From Sporosarcina luteola (lineage in GTDB: Bacteria; Bacillota; Bacilli; Bacillales_A; Planococcaceae), in the NCBI RefSeq assembly GCF_023715535.1, contig NZ_JAMBOI010000003.1:1-64000 (forward strand): a stretch of 64,000 nucleotides of DNA, in the 5' to 3' direction. Below, one piece after another: positions 26,936 through 35,561 of the stretch. Each line of letters opens with the position of its first letter. The first letter of the stretch is position 1. The position numbers and the translations under genes are program-made. The notes beneath the pieces are model-generated. The model was not told where the DNA came from and did no database searches. It saw nothing but the letters and a program-made list of their open reading frames with translations.

Positions 26936-26952
26936 GTTTAATATAATTAAAC
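26936..26952. promoter_or_regulatory. Operator 2, GTTTAAT-N3-ATTAAAC
   Basis: A second 17-bp palindrome with the same 7-bp arms and an ATA centre. It contains a perfect plus-strand TATAAT (26942-26947), the likely -10 box of the XRE-TPR gene; binding here would block that gene. Centre-to-centre distance to operator 1 is 54 bp, about five helical turns. Confidence 0.85.
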
Positions 26953-26983
26953 TATATGTAAGATGATGAAAGGAGTGTTCCTT

Positions 26984-28210
26984 ATGGGTACGTTAGGCGA
27001 ACGGATCAGGACGCTGCGAAAACAGCGGAAGATGACATTGGAAGCATTGGCAGGCGATCAGCTGACAAAGGGAATGCTTAGTTTAATTGAGAACAATAAA
27101 GCGAATCCATCGATGGAGAGCTTATCGTATATAGCTGAGCGGCTAGGTGTTGAAATGTCCGAGCTTTTGGAAGAGAACGACACGCAGGAATTGAGAGAAG
27201 TGTTGAAAACTGCAGAGCAACTGTTCATTGTAGATTTCGATGAACTGACGGACGAACATGGAAAGATCCTCGATTTAGTGGGACCGTATGTGGAGAAATT
27301 GACACAAGGCTATGAAGCTGCCAGACTGTTGGATATTTACGGTCGCAGCCTATACTACGAAAAGCAGGATGGTTGGCAGGAGCTATTAGACAAGGCGGCA
27401 AACATTTACGATCAAATGAATATTACCCGTCGATTTGCAGCGGTCGGCATATTCCGGTCGCTAGTGAAATTCACCGAGCATGATTACAATGCCGCCCTTG
27501 AGCTTTTATTGGCCGAGCGGTCCCAAACCGAGGCGCGAAATGGGCTTATCGATCCCCTCACTCGTCTTGACTTCGATTATTTGGAGGCAGTGTTGCACTA
27601 TGCGGTCGGAAATGCGGAAGAAGCGATCCGCGTCATGAATGAAGGTATTGAGTATTCAAAGGAAAAACAGGTTTTTTACCGGATTGATCATCTGTATCGC
27701 TTGGCAACCTTCCACGCGATGATGAATGAAGATGTGGAGGCAATGGAGTATTATGAGCGAAAGATAGAGCTTTACGGGGATTTTGCTGATGATGAGGAAG
27801 CAATCCTTTTCACTAAATTTGCAAGGGTCCATTATTTAACCTCCTATAAAAAAGAGTATAAGAAGGCTTTGGATCTTATCAATGGGCATTATGGTGAAGC
27901 TCATCTCACCAAATCGCACAGGCCCTATTCCTATATGGAAAAAGGTAAAGCTTTATACGGCCTAGGAAAATATGAAAAGGCACTCGCCTGCTTCGGGAAA
28001 ATTGTAATTGCGGATTATGTGCACCATCCATTCGATTTATCGATCTTTTACGAGAAAGATGCGTATGCCGCTCTTTGCCATCAGGCCCTAGGGGATGAAG
28101 TCGAAGCTATCCGATCAATTGACATCGCAGTGAATAATATTTCCGATATGCCACGCACACCTTATAAAGATTTCATTATGGAAACGAATGACTTGATTCG
28201 GAGAACATGA
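26984..28210 (+). CDS. XRE-TPR transcriptional regulator (RRNPP-like)
   Basis: A 408-aa regulator. The N-terminal XRE helix-turn-helix (about 5-62; RIRTLRKQRKMTLEALAG, TKGMLSLIENNKANPS) is followed by tandem TPR helices to the C terminus. This is the layout of RRNPP-type sensors, which bind peptides or other small ligands. The ATG at 26984 has AAAGGAG 8 nt upstream. It is divergent from an MFS-S41 operon and shares twin palindromes with it. No pheromone-type small ORF fits in the 42 bp after its stop, so a cognate Phr-like peptide is not encoded here. Confidence 0.85.
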   Translation: MGTLGERIRTLRKQRKMTLEALAGDQLTKGMLSLIENNKANPSMESLSYIAERLGVEMSELLEENDTQELREVLKTAEQLFIVDFDELTDEHGKILDLVGPYVEKLTQGYEAARLLDIYGRSLYYEKQDGWQELLDKAANIYDQMNITRRFAAVGIFRSLVKFTEHDYNAALELLLAERSQTEARNGLIDPLTRLDFDYLEAVLHYAVGNAEEAIRVMNEGIEYSKEKQVFYRIDHLYRLATFHAMMNEDVEAMEYYERKIELYGDFADDEEAILFTKFARVHYLTSYKKEYKKALDLINGHYGEAHLTKSHRPYSYMEKGKALYGLGKYEKALACFGKIVIADYVHHPFDLSIFYEKDAYAALCHQALGDEVEAIRSIDIAVNNISDMPRTPYKDFIMETNDLIRRT

Positions 28211-28245
28211 AAAAAAGCCGCCGAAGCATATATAGCTTCGGCGGC
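28210..28245 (-). terminator. Terminator of tcyP
   Basis: A perfect 11-bp GC-rich stem (GCCGCCGAAGC / GCTTCGGCGGC, 7-nt loop) followed by seven U on the minus strand. It begins at the last base of the convergent regulator gene. Confidence 0.92.
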
Positions 28246-28252
28246 ATTTCCA

Positions 28253-29644
28253 TTATGCCTCGATTGACTGATGCTCAATCGAACCGTTGAAGATTTCCTT
28301 ATCCAACTCTCCATTAACCCGCGCAGTTGTCACGCCCGCGGTCATCGAACCACTTACGTTCAACGCAGTACGTCCCATATCGATCAGCGGTTCAACTGAA
28401 ATCAACAAACCTGCCAATGCAACCGGGAGATTCAAAGCGGATAACACGAGAATCGCTGCGAATGTAGCTCCCCCGCCAACTCCAGCAACACCGAACGAAC
28501 TGATAGCGACGATCGCAATCAAAGTGATCAGGAATGTTGGCTCCAATGGATTCTGACCGACAGTCGGTGCAATCATGACAGCGAGCATCGCAGGATACAC
28601 GCCTGCACAGCCGTTCTGTCCGATCGACAATCCGAATGAGCCCGCAAAGTTTGCAACCCCGTCCGGAACGCCAAGTCGATCGGTTTGTGTTTTGATGTTA
28701 AGTGGTAAAGTACCTGCACTTGATCTTGACGAGAAAGCAAACAGCAAAGCTTCTGCTGTCTTCTTCACATACGTGACCGGATTCAATCCAGATACAGTTA
28801 TGATGATCAAATGGATGAGGAACATGACAAGCAATGCGGCATACGAAGCAAGGACGAATTTCCCCAAGCTAAAGATCGCCGCAAAATCCGATGTTGCAAC
28901 CGTCCTTGCGATGATCGCCAAAATTCCATAAGGCGTCAACCGAAGTACGATCCGCACGACACCCATGATTAATGAATAGAGGGCATCAATCCCCTTCTTC
29001 ACTAAATTCGCATTCTCTTCGTCCCGTCTCACCAGTGCCAAATAGGCAAATCCGAGAAACGCAGCGAAGATAACGACACCAATCGTCGATGTCGGACGCG
29101 CTCCTGTAAAATCCAAAAACGGATTCGCTGGCAAGAGTTCTAGAATTTGATCCGGCAATGCCTTGCCAGCCATATCTGCGGAACGTTCCTCGATGGAAAC
29201 GCCACGAGCAGCTTCCGCCTCGCCTTGAACAATTTCAGAGGCATCCAGGCCGAACAGCAACGATGCCGAAATACCGACCGCAGCAGCAATCGCAGTCGTA
29301 CCGACAAGAATCCCTAAGATCATTCCAGCCATCTTACCGAAGTTTTTGCCGATCGTCACTTTTGTGAACGCACCAAGAATCGATATGAACACAAGAGGAA
29401 CGACAATCATTTGAAGAAGCTTAACGTAGCCAGTTCCTACGACATTAAACCAACTGACCGATTCCGCCAGCACTTCCGAGTCGGCACCGTATGCGATATT
29501 CAAGATGAACCCGAAAACGATTCCTAGCCCGAGACCTGTAAAAACCCTTTTTGAAAACGAAACGTTTTTGCGATGCATAGTATATAGAAGTCCTATTAAA
29601 AGCAACAATGCTACTATATTAACAAGCAGTAAAACTGTATCCAC
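28253..29644 (-). CDS. tcyP: L-cystine uptake symporter TcyP
   Basis: A 463-aa dicarboxylate/amino-acid:cation symporter family protein. It is very close in layout to B. subtilis TcyP: VSFSKRVFTGLGLGIVFGFI, LLQMIVVPLVFISI, AFSSRSSAGTLPLNI, QNGCAGVYPAMLA and DMGRTALNVSGSMTAG. It imports L-cystine, probably with protons or sodium. GTG start with AGGGGGA upstream. A clear sigma-A promoter lies 41 bp before the start codon. No S-box or other sulfur riboswitch was seen in the leader. Confidence 0.92.
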   Translation of the reverse strand: MDTVLLLVNIVALLLLIGLLYTMHRKNVSFSKRVFTGLGLGIVFGFILNIAYGADSEVLAESVSWFNVVGTGYVKLLQMIVVPLVFISILGAFTKVTIGKNFGKMAGMILGILVGTTAIAAAVGISASLLFGLDASEIVQGEAEAARGVSIEERSADMAGKALPDQILELLPANPFLDFTGARPTSTIGVVIFAAFLGFAYLALVRRDEENANLVKKGIDALYSLIMGVVRIVLRLTPYGILAIIARTVATSDFAAIFSLGKFVLASYAALLVMFLIHLIIITVSGLNPVTYVKKTAEALLFAFSSRSSAGTLPLNIKTQTDRLGVPDGVANFAGSFGLSIGQNGCAGVYPAMLAVMIAPTVGQNPLEPTFLITLIAIVAISSFGVAGVGGGATFAAILVLSALNLPVALAGLLISVEPLIDMGRTALNVSGSMTAGVTTARVNGELDKEIFNGSIEHQSIEA

Positions 29645-29684
29645 TTCTTTTCCCCCTTCAGGAATAAATAAAAACTATAAAAAG

Positions 29685-29713
29685 ACTATATACCCTTAAA
29701 TCATATCAGTCAA
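29685..29713 (-). promoter_or_regulatory. sigma-A promoter of tcyP
   Basis: TTGACT (29708-29713), 17 bp, TATAGT (29685-29690) on the minus strand. Confidence 0.8.
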
Positions 29714-29854
29714 GTAGGATTAACTCTCTTCTACAAATCTTTTTTCTGAAAGTGAATTTCGACTACAGAAGTCCCCACATGTGGATGATATTCCCTTCTT
29801 TTTCGGTTGGTTTTCGGTATACTAATAGGTAGCAGTCACTTAAGGAGGGCTTAT

Positions 29855-31306
29855 ATGGCAAGTCTTGTTACGATTACCTTAACATCCATTTTCATATTGA
29901 ACATTTTCCTTGCGATTGCGCTGATTTTCCTCGAAAGAAGAGATCCCACAGCAACATGGGCTTGGCTTCTCGTTTTATTCTTCGTACCTTTATTCGGTTT
30001 TATCATCTATTTACTATTCGGAAGAAAATTACGAAGAAAGCACTCGTCCAGATGGGAAGGGAAAAATCGGATCGGCATTGAGACATTGATCGATTACCAA
30101 ATTGAATCCATCGAGAAAGGGACATTCGATTTCAGACTGGATGACACAGCGCTTTACCAAGACATGATTTACCTCCATCTTCGAAATAACCACGCAGTAC
30201 TGACACAGGACAATGATGTTCAGGTTTTTAATGACGGCGTTGCAAAATTCGATGCCTTGCTGAAAGATCTTGAAAACGCAAAAGACCATATCCATTTTCA
30301 ATATTATATTCTGCGGTTGGACTCTTTAGGCAACCGAATTCTCGACGTTCTTATCAAAAAGGCGAAGCAAGGTGTGAAAGTTCGTGTCCTGTTTGACGAT
30401 ATCGGCTCGCGTGGACTCCGCACTAAGCACTTGAAAGAATTGGTCAACTGCGGAGGCGAAGTGGCCGCGTTCTTCCCAGCCATCCTCCCGCTAATCAACC
30501 CTCGGCTCAATTACCGGAATCACCGGAAAGTCGTTGTCATCGATGGGCGCATCGGGTATGTCGGAGGTTTCAATGTCGGCGACGAGTACTTGGGTCTGGA
30601 TAAAAGGTTCGGCTATTGGCGTGATACGCATCTCCGTATTGAAGGAAGTGCACTTCATCCGCTGCAGACAAGGTTCATCCTCGATTGGAACCAAGCGACT
30701 GAAATGGATAATATCGAATACGCGGAGCGCTATTTCCCTGCAATTCCACGGAAAGGATCCGTCGGGCTGCAAATCGTGTCCAGCGGCCCCGATGCCGAGT
30801 GGGAGCAGATCAAAGACGGGTATTTAAAGATGATTTTCCTGGCGAAGGAGTATATTTACATTCAGACGCCGTACTTCATTCCCGACGTGAGTTTCCTTGA
30901 TGCATTGCGGATTGCATGTCTATCAGGGGTGGATGTCCGCATCATGATCCCGAATAAGCCGGACCATATGTTTGTCTACTGGGCGACGTATTCCAATGTT
31001 GGAAAACTATTGCGGGCGGGCGCGAAAGTGTATATTTATGAAAATGGGTTCATCCACTCGAAGCAGATTGTCGTCGACGATGAAGTATCCACAGTCGGAA
31101 CTGCGAACATCGACGTCCGAAGCTTTAAGCTTAATTTCGAAATTAACGCGTTCATATATGACCGCGAAAAATCCCATGAGCTCGCCGAACTATTCGAACA
31201 GGATATGCAACTATCGACGGAGCTGACGTACGACATGTATTTGAAGCGGACACGATGGATCAAGATCAAAGAATCGGTTTCAAGATTATTGTCGCCGATC
31301 CTGTGA
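29855..31306 (+). CDS. cls: Cardiolipin synthase
   Basis: A 483-aa phospholipase D superfamily protein. Two N-terminal membrane segments are followed by two HKD motifs: NYRNHRKVVVIDG near residue 220 and GFIHSKQIVVDD near residue 400. It condenses two phosphatidylglycerols to cardiolipin. The ATG at 29855 has GGAGG 6 nt upstream; the frame opens 16 codons earlier. TATACT (29818-29823) may be its -10 box. It ends at a strong bidirectional terminator. Confidence 0.95.
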   Translation: MASLVTITLTSIFILNIFLAIALIFLERRDPTATWAWLLVLFFVPLFGFIIYLLFGRKLRRKHSSRWEGKNRIGIETLIDYQIESIEKGTFDFRLDDTALYQDMIYLHLRNNHAVLTQDNDVQVFNDGVAKFDALLKDLENAKDHIHFQYYILRLDSLGNRILDVLIKKAKQGVKVRVLFDDIGSRGLRTKHLKELVNCGGEVAAFFPAILPLINPRLNYRNHRKVVVIDGRIGYVGGFNVGDEYLGLDKRFGYWRDTHLRIEGSALHPLQTRFILDWNQATEMDNIEYAERYFPAIPRKGSVGLQIVSSGPDAEWEQIKDGYLKMIFLAKEYIYIQTPYFIPDVSFLDALRIACLSGVDVRIMIPNKPDHMFVYWATYSNVGKLLRAGAKVYIYENGFIHSKQIVVDDEVSTVGTANIDVRSFKLNFEINAFIYDREKSHELAELFEQDMQLSTELTYDMYLKRTRWIKIKESVSRLLSPIL

Positions 31307-31314
31307 CGCAAATG

Positions 31315-31359
31315 AAAAATCCCCCTGCATCCAGAATCCCGGATGCAGGGGGATTTTTT
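31315..31359. terminator. Strong bidirectional terminator, cls / VanY gene
   Basis: A perfect stem of about 18 bp (AAAAATCCCCCTGCATCC / GGATGCAGGGGGATTTTT) with an 8-nt loop. A and T tracts on both sides make it symmetrical for the two converging genes. Confidence 0.95.
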
Positions 31360-32336
31360 CATTTCAAGCCAAGATATTCTTCAAGGGTGATGTTGCGTTT
31401 GAAGATTTCCTCGGCGATTTCTTTTCCGACATAACGGAAATGCCACGATTCGTGCATGTACCCAGTAACAGTTTCCTTACCTTTCGGATAGCGGAGGATG
31501 AAGCCGTAACGGTATGCATTTGCAGCTACCCATTTCCCGGCTTCGGTATCTCCGAATTTGGAGGAGGCCCAGTACTTCTCGTAGTTCACTTCTCCGATAT
31601 CGAAGGCAAGTCCTGTTTGATGCTCGGAATAACCGGGGCGTGCACTGTATGTGTCTGCCTTTTCCACGCCGTCCTTTTTGACGTACCGTTCGTAGAGCGT
31701 CACTTGGTATTCATATGAGCGATATGTACTGAACGCAGTCAGATTGATGCCTGAAAGTGTTGCTTCCGCCGCCATTTCATTGAACGCCGCCCTCGCTTCC
31801 TTGCTTTCGCCAGGAGCATATGTGCTTGGCAAAGGATACTTTTTATTCGCTACGACGATTCCGTTAATGACTGTCGGTTTGTCAGGGAGCTGTTGACCTT
31901 CGATATAACCGCTTTTATTCGGGCTTGTCGGCGGTTTCGCCGTCACTTTCGGCTTCTCCTCATTATTCGGTGCCGGTTTTGCAGGAGTGATGTTTTTCTC
32001 CGGCTCCTTCGTTTCTGGCTCTTTCGTTTCCGGTTCTTTCACTTCTGCAGGCGGCTCTTCTTCAACAGGTGTTTCCTCGACAGGATCCTCTTCCTGCACT
32101 TCAGGTTCAGTCTCCGGCTCTGTCTCTTCCGGTTCGTCCGCATCCTCCACCCGCTCTTCGACAGGCGGCGTTTGTGTATCGCCGATGCCCACTTGCCTCA
32201 ACGCTCTATTTACATCCCAATTATTCATGCCGATCCAAACGACGATTGCCGTCATGAGTAAACTTGTCAACAGCAGTGTGATCGTCAATGCCTTGTTGGA
32301 TTTTTTTCTACTTTGATACTTTCGATTCCGGTTCAT
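31359..32336 (-). CDS. VanY-type D-alanyl-D-alanine carboxypeptidase
   Basis: A 325-aa membrane-anchored enzyme. An N-terminal anchor (ALTITLLLTSLLMTAIVVWIG) is followed by an acidic, proline-rich spacer (about 52-145) with KEPET repeats, and then the peptidase domain. The zinc motifs are SEHQTGLAFD and ESWHFRYVG. The family trims the terminal D-Ala from peptidoglycan stem peptides. No vanR/S or other resistance genes are nearby, so a housekeeping role is likely. Confidence 0.92.
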   Translation of the reverse strand: MNRNRKYQSRKKSNKALTITLLLTSLLMTAIVVWIGMNNWDVNRALRQVGIGDTQTPPVEERVEDADEPEETEPETEPEVQEEDPVEETPVEEEPPAEVKEPETKEPETKEPEKNITPAKPAPNNEEKPKVTAKPPTSPNKSGYIEGQQLPDKPTVINGIVVANKKYPLPSTYAPGESKEARAAFNEMAAEATLSGINLTAFSTYRSYEYQVTLYERYVKKDGVEKADTYSARPGYSEHQTGLAFDIGEVNYEKYWASSKFGDTEAGKWVAANAYRYGFILRYPKGKETVTGYMHESWHFRYVGKEIAEEIFKRNITLEEYLGLK

Positions 32337-32475
32337 CTTATGTTGGCCTTCCTTCTACTCTAGGTATCTCTTATTTTTTACTATGTTCGAATTGCCTTAT
32401 GATGATGTTCTTTCCAGTCCGTGTATGCTATCATTTATTTGCAAATGTGTAAATGAAAGAATGCGAGGATTACTA

Positions 32476-33630
32476 ATGAATAATCAACGGTGGCTATCGA
32501 TAAGCTTTTTAACGTTCTTCTTTACATGGGGCGTTTTTATCCCCTATTGGACAGGTTGGCTGACGATTGAAAAGGGGTTGTCCGTGAAGGACGCCAGTAT
32601 CGTCATGGGTGCCGGGATGGTCGCCCGGTCGTTTTCCACATTTCTCATCTTTCCTTATTTGACAGCAAGAACATCGTATATTCGTGTCATGAAATGGATG
32701 ACGATGCTGTCGCTGCTTCTTGTCGTCTTTTATATTCCCGACTCTTCATTTAGTGTATTGTTCGTCATTACGGTTCTGTTCAGCGCCTTCTACCCGATCA
32801 TCTTGCCGGCTGTCGAAAGCGGCGCATCCATTCTCATGCAGAAGGAACACGTCCATTACGGAAAAAGCCGCTCGTTTGGTTCAATCGGTTATACCGTTGC
32901 ACTCCTGCTCGTCGGTGGAGCAACAGACATTTGGAATGAACAAGCTATCCTCTACATGATGATTGCCGGACTCGCGATTGCTGTCCTATTCTATTCCCGT
33001 CCTGCGCCTGCCGTCTTACAGAGCATCCCTGATAGGAAAGACCCGCGCAATCGGAAGACCGGATTGAAGGCCTTGTTCGCGACGAAAGGCTTCGTCGTCA
33101 TAATGGTGCTTGCCGTACTTCTGCAAGGCGCCCATGCTTCTTACTACAATTATGGCTTCCTGTTCCTTGACGACTTGAATGTCAACGGATTTTACATCGG
33201 AATTATTTTGAATATCGCCGTCCTCTTCGAAATCCTATTCTTCGTAAAGGCGGATCGGCTATTATCTGACGTGCGGATATCAACAATGTTCCTCATTGCC
33301 GCAATCGGGTCGACGATGCGATGGGTGCTCGTCTTCCTATTTCCCACCGCGCTTGTTTTCATCGCGACGCAAGTATTGCATGCCGCATCGTTCGGAATCG
33401 CCCATTACGCGTTCATCCAATACATTTCGAAAAAGCTTCCCAATTCGCAAATTGCTGCGGCCCAAGGGTTCTATGCCGCATTCGCAATGAGCTTGAGCAC
33501 TGCCATCCTGACGTTTCCGGCTGGCTACCTATATGAAATCTCACCAGGAACCGCATTTCTAGGAATGACGGTCTGCTCCATCCCTGCTATCTTTATCGTA
33601 CTCGCAACCCGCAAAAAGTTGGCTTATTGA
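32476..33630 (+). CDS. MFS transporter, HcaT/YwbF-like
   Basis: A 384-aa transporter with about twelve membrane segments. The features WGVFIPYWTGWLTIEKGLS, FYPIILPAVESGA and GKSRSFGSIGYTVALLLVG fit the PPP/HcaT-like sugar or aromatic-acid symporter group. The ATG at 32476 has CGAGG 7 nt upstream; the open frame extends 31 codons further without a ribosome site. The substrate is unknown. Confidence 0.8.
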   Translation: MNNQRWLSISFLTFFFTWGVFIPYWTGWLTIEKGLSVKDASIVMGAGMVARSFSTFLIFPYLTARTSYIRVMKWMTMLSLLLVVFYIPDSSFSVLFVITVLFSAFYPIILPAVESGASILMQKEHVHYGKSRSFGSIGYTVALLLVGGATDIWNEQAILYMMIAGLAIAVLFYSRPAPAVLQSIPDRKDPRNRKTGLKALFATKGFVVIMVLAVLLQGAHASYYNYGFLFLDDLNVNGFYIGIILNIAVLFEILFFVKADRLLSDVRISTMFLIAAIGSTMRWVLVFLFPTALVFIATQVLHAASFGIAHYAFIQYISKKLPNSQIAAAQGFYAAFAMSLSTAILTFPAGYLYEISPGTAFLGMTVCSIPAIFIVLATRKKLAY

Positions 33631-33638
33631 TGGTTACC

Positions 33639-33668
33639 ATGTTCTCCGTAACCGGGGGACATTTTTTT
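33639..33668 (+). terminator. Terminator of the HcaT-like MFS gene
   Basis: A 9-bp stem with two G-U pairs (ATGTTCTCC / GGGGGACAT, loop GTAACC) and a run of seven T starts 8 bp after the stop codon. Confidence 0.7.
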
Positions 33669-33669
33669 A

Positions 33670-33915
33670 TTACAAAATGATGAGCAATAACACAACGATA
33701 AATGAAATTGCAAACAGGATGGATAAATAGCGCATCCATTTGGACTCCCTCTCAAACCCTTGCTCCTTGAACGATTTAGCTCTTGAAGCATTCGTCAACG
33801 TAAAGAGCGCCATCATCGTCAGAATCGCAAAATCAAGATTTCCTCTGACGACAAAAAACAACGTCACAACTAACAATACAACAATCCCGATGACGCCTGT
33901 CCTTTTCAGATTCAT
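33670..33915 (-). CDS. Small two-TM membrane protein
   Basis: An 81-aa protein that I do not recognise. Two or three hydrophobic segments (GVIGIVVLLVVTLFFVV; AILTMMALFTL; YLSILFAISFIVVLLLIIL) flank a short basic loop (KSFKEQGFERESKWMR). TTGGAGGG lies 7 nt before the ATG at 33915. That ribosome site directly follows the T tract of the yidC2 terminator, so it is probably expressed only by read-through. Confidence 0.65.
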   Translation of the reverse strand: MNLKRTGVIGIVVLLVVTLFFVVRGNLDFAILTMMALFTLTNASRAKSFKEQGFERESKWMRYLSILFAISFIVVLLLIIL

Positions 33916-33927
33916 GTTAATTCCCTC

Positions 33928-33956
33928 CAAAAAAGGCCGGAGATTGCTCTCCAGCC
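33928..33956 (-). terminator. Terminator of yidC2, abutting next ribosome site
   Basis: A 9-bp stem with one G-U pair (GGCTGGAGA / TCTCCGGCC, loop GCAA) and a run of U on the minus strand. The U run continues straight into the Shine-Dalgarno site of the next gene. Confidence 0.85.
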
Positions 33957-33972
33957 TCCCGTATGCCTTTGT

Positions 33973-34797
33973 TCAATCTTTTTTCGACTTCGGCTTCGTA
34001 TCTGCCTTCGCATCTGCCTTTGTCTCAGGAAGAGGTTGTACCACTTCCTTATAGTAAAACTTCCTGCCCAAGTATGTTTGGAAAATGAGCAATAGCCCAC
34101 CGACCGCCCAATAGAGCGGAAGTGCCGCCATCACCGTGAATGAAATGAACATGATCATGATCGGTGACATATAGATGAACAGCTTCATCTGCTGCTTTTG
34201 CTGCTCAGGCATTGTCCATAATGATACTCGTGCTTGGACGAAATAAACCGCACCAGCAACTAACATCATGATTTTATCCGGCTCACCTAATTTGAACCAG
34301 AGGAATTGATGCTCCTTTAATTCCGGCGGAGCGTAAAGGATTGCGAAGTAGAGGCCCATGATGATCGGCATCTGGATGATCAACGGCAGACAGCCCATGT
34401 TCAATGGATTGACGCCGTGCTTGGAGTACAAGCCCATCATCTCTTGCTGAAGCTTCATCTGCTCTTCTTTGTCTTCCTTTTCTTTTGCTTCTTTTATGCG
34501 TTTTTGGATATCTTCCATTTCCGGACGGAGGGCATCCATTTTGATTTTCATTTCTTGCTGCGCCTTATAGTTTTTCAACATAAGCGGCATGAGCACCAAC
34601 CGGATAGCGACGGTGATTACGATGATCGCCAGTCCATAACTTCCGTTGAATGTTTCACCAAGGTAGTGAAGCAGCCATTCCATCGGCTTGACGAAAATAT
34701 TATAGAACGTTCCTTCTTTGTTCTGAACTCCGGAACAACCGCTCAGGAAAACGGCAGTGGTAATCAATATCGATAATAAACCAATTTTCTTTTTCAA
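33973..34797 (-). CDS. Membrane protein insertase YidC2/OxaA2-like
   Basis: A 274-aa lipoprotein insertase. The type II signal peptide ends in FLSGC. Typical parts are YGLAIIVITVAIRLVLMPLMLKNY, the long charged hairpin (EMEDIQKRIKEAKEKEDKEEQ), HGVNPLNMGCLPLIIQMPI and LPLYWAVGG; the tail is lysine-rich. It looks closer to YqjG (MisCB) than to SpoIIIJ. The TTG at 34797 has AAGGTGA 5 nt upstream; a GTG five codons earlier lacks one. No MifM-like arrest leader was found upstream. Confidence 0.88.
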   Translation of the reverse strand: MKKKIGLLSILITTAVFLSGCSGVQNKEGTFYNIFVKPMEWLLHYLGETFNGSYGLAIIVITVAIRLVLMPLMLKNYKAQQEMKIKMDALRPEMEDIQKRIKEAKEKEDKEEQMKLQQEMMGLYSKHGVNPLNMGCLPLIIQMPIIMGLYFAILYAPPELKEHQFLWFKLGEPDKIMMLVAGAVYFVQARVSLWTMPEQQKQQMKLFIYMSPIMIMFISFTVMAALPLYWAVGGLLLIFQTYLGRKFYYKEVVQPLPETKADAKADTKPKSKKD

Positions 34798-34902
34798 TAA
34801 ATTCACCTTCACTATTTCAAACTACTGAAAAGTATACATCAATTCACTGTACAATTACAATCAATGTCCGTGATTTACGAGTATTTATCGAAAATCGGAC
34901 AT

Positions 34903-34928
34903 AAAAAAACGCCTCCATTACGGAAGCG
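34903..34928 (-). terminator. Terminator of the YtxH-like gene
   Basis: A 7-bp stem with one G-U pair (CGCTTCC / GGAGGCG, loop GTAAT) followed by seven U on the minus strand. Confidence 0.85.
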
Positions 34929-34934
34929 GGTTTG

Positions 34935-35279
34935 TTATTGATTTTGCGGTGCTTGGCTCGGGTCTTCTTTTTTACTGTAGAGACCGTCCGTTTTGGATTC
35001 CTCTGATTTATCCTCTACTTCTTGATTGTAGTAATGAACGCTAGTTTGTGCGCCTTCACTTACCATTTTATTATCCTGCAAGTCGTATGGATCCGAATGA
35101 CCGGCTTTCGTCTCATCGGAACGGTTCAGTTTTTGCGATTGTATAAAGGAATCGACCTTCGTTTTCATATTGTTCACCGCAACCATCGCTTTGTCACGGT
35201 TTTCTTTTTTGCTGAAATATGCGTATGCGCCTGCAGCCAATGTGGCAAGAAGCAATCCATTCCCATTTTTACGTGCCAT
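34935..35279 (-). CDS. YtxH-like small stress protein
   Basis: A 114-aa protein. It starts with a short hydrophobic segment (GLLLATLAAGAYAYFS) and continues as a charged, low-complexity chain ending in KKEDPSQAPQNQ. That layout resembles YtxH-type general stress proteins, though identity is weak. GGAGG lies 11 nt before the ATG at 35279. A promoter matching the sigma-B consensus lies 47 bp upstream, which supports membership in the general stress regulon. Confidence 0.65.
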   Translation of the reverse strand: MARKNGNGLLLATLAAGAYAYFSKKENRDKAMVAVNNMKTKVDSFIQSQKLNRSDETKAGHSDPYDLQDNKMVSEGAQTSVHYYNQEVEDKSEESKTDGLYSKKEDPSQAPQNQ

Positions 35280-35325
35280 AGCTATCATTCCTCCATTGAT
35301 TAAGAAATCGTTTTCTACTTGCAGT

Positions 35326-35350
35326 ATACCCTCTTCTCGAATTCGAAAAC
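35326..35350 (-). promoter_or_regulatory. sigma-B promoter of the YtxH-like gene
   Basis: GTTTTC (35345-35350), 13 bp, GGGTAT (35326-35331) on the minus strand. The -10 box is perfect and the -35 box matches four of six positions of GTTTAA. Confidence 0.7.
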
Positions 35351-35561
35351 TCCAATTCATCGGATATGACATTCCAAACCGAGACGTCACTAGTAGCATC
35401 TCATATCGTTCGAGTCATTTCAAATAATTCAGGTGATTGTCCGTTTATTCTACAAACTTTTTAGATAATTTACTTTTTTATATTTCATTATGATGACAAG
35501 CGTAGTTTATTCCACCATTTTTTGTTATGATAACAAAAAGGTTTCCGGAGGTGACTGCGAC

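Noticed and set aside
28211-28252. Phr-type signalling peptide gene after the XRE-TPR regulator
   Set aside because: Only 42 bp separate it from the convergent tcyP gene, and they are filled by a terminator stem.
34797-34902. MifM-like arrest peptide upstream of yidC2
   Set aside because: Only about 105 bp lie before the terminator of the upstream gene, with no small ORF and ribosome site.
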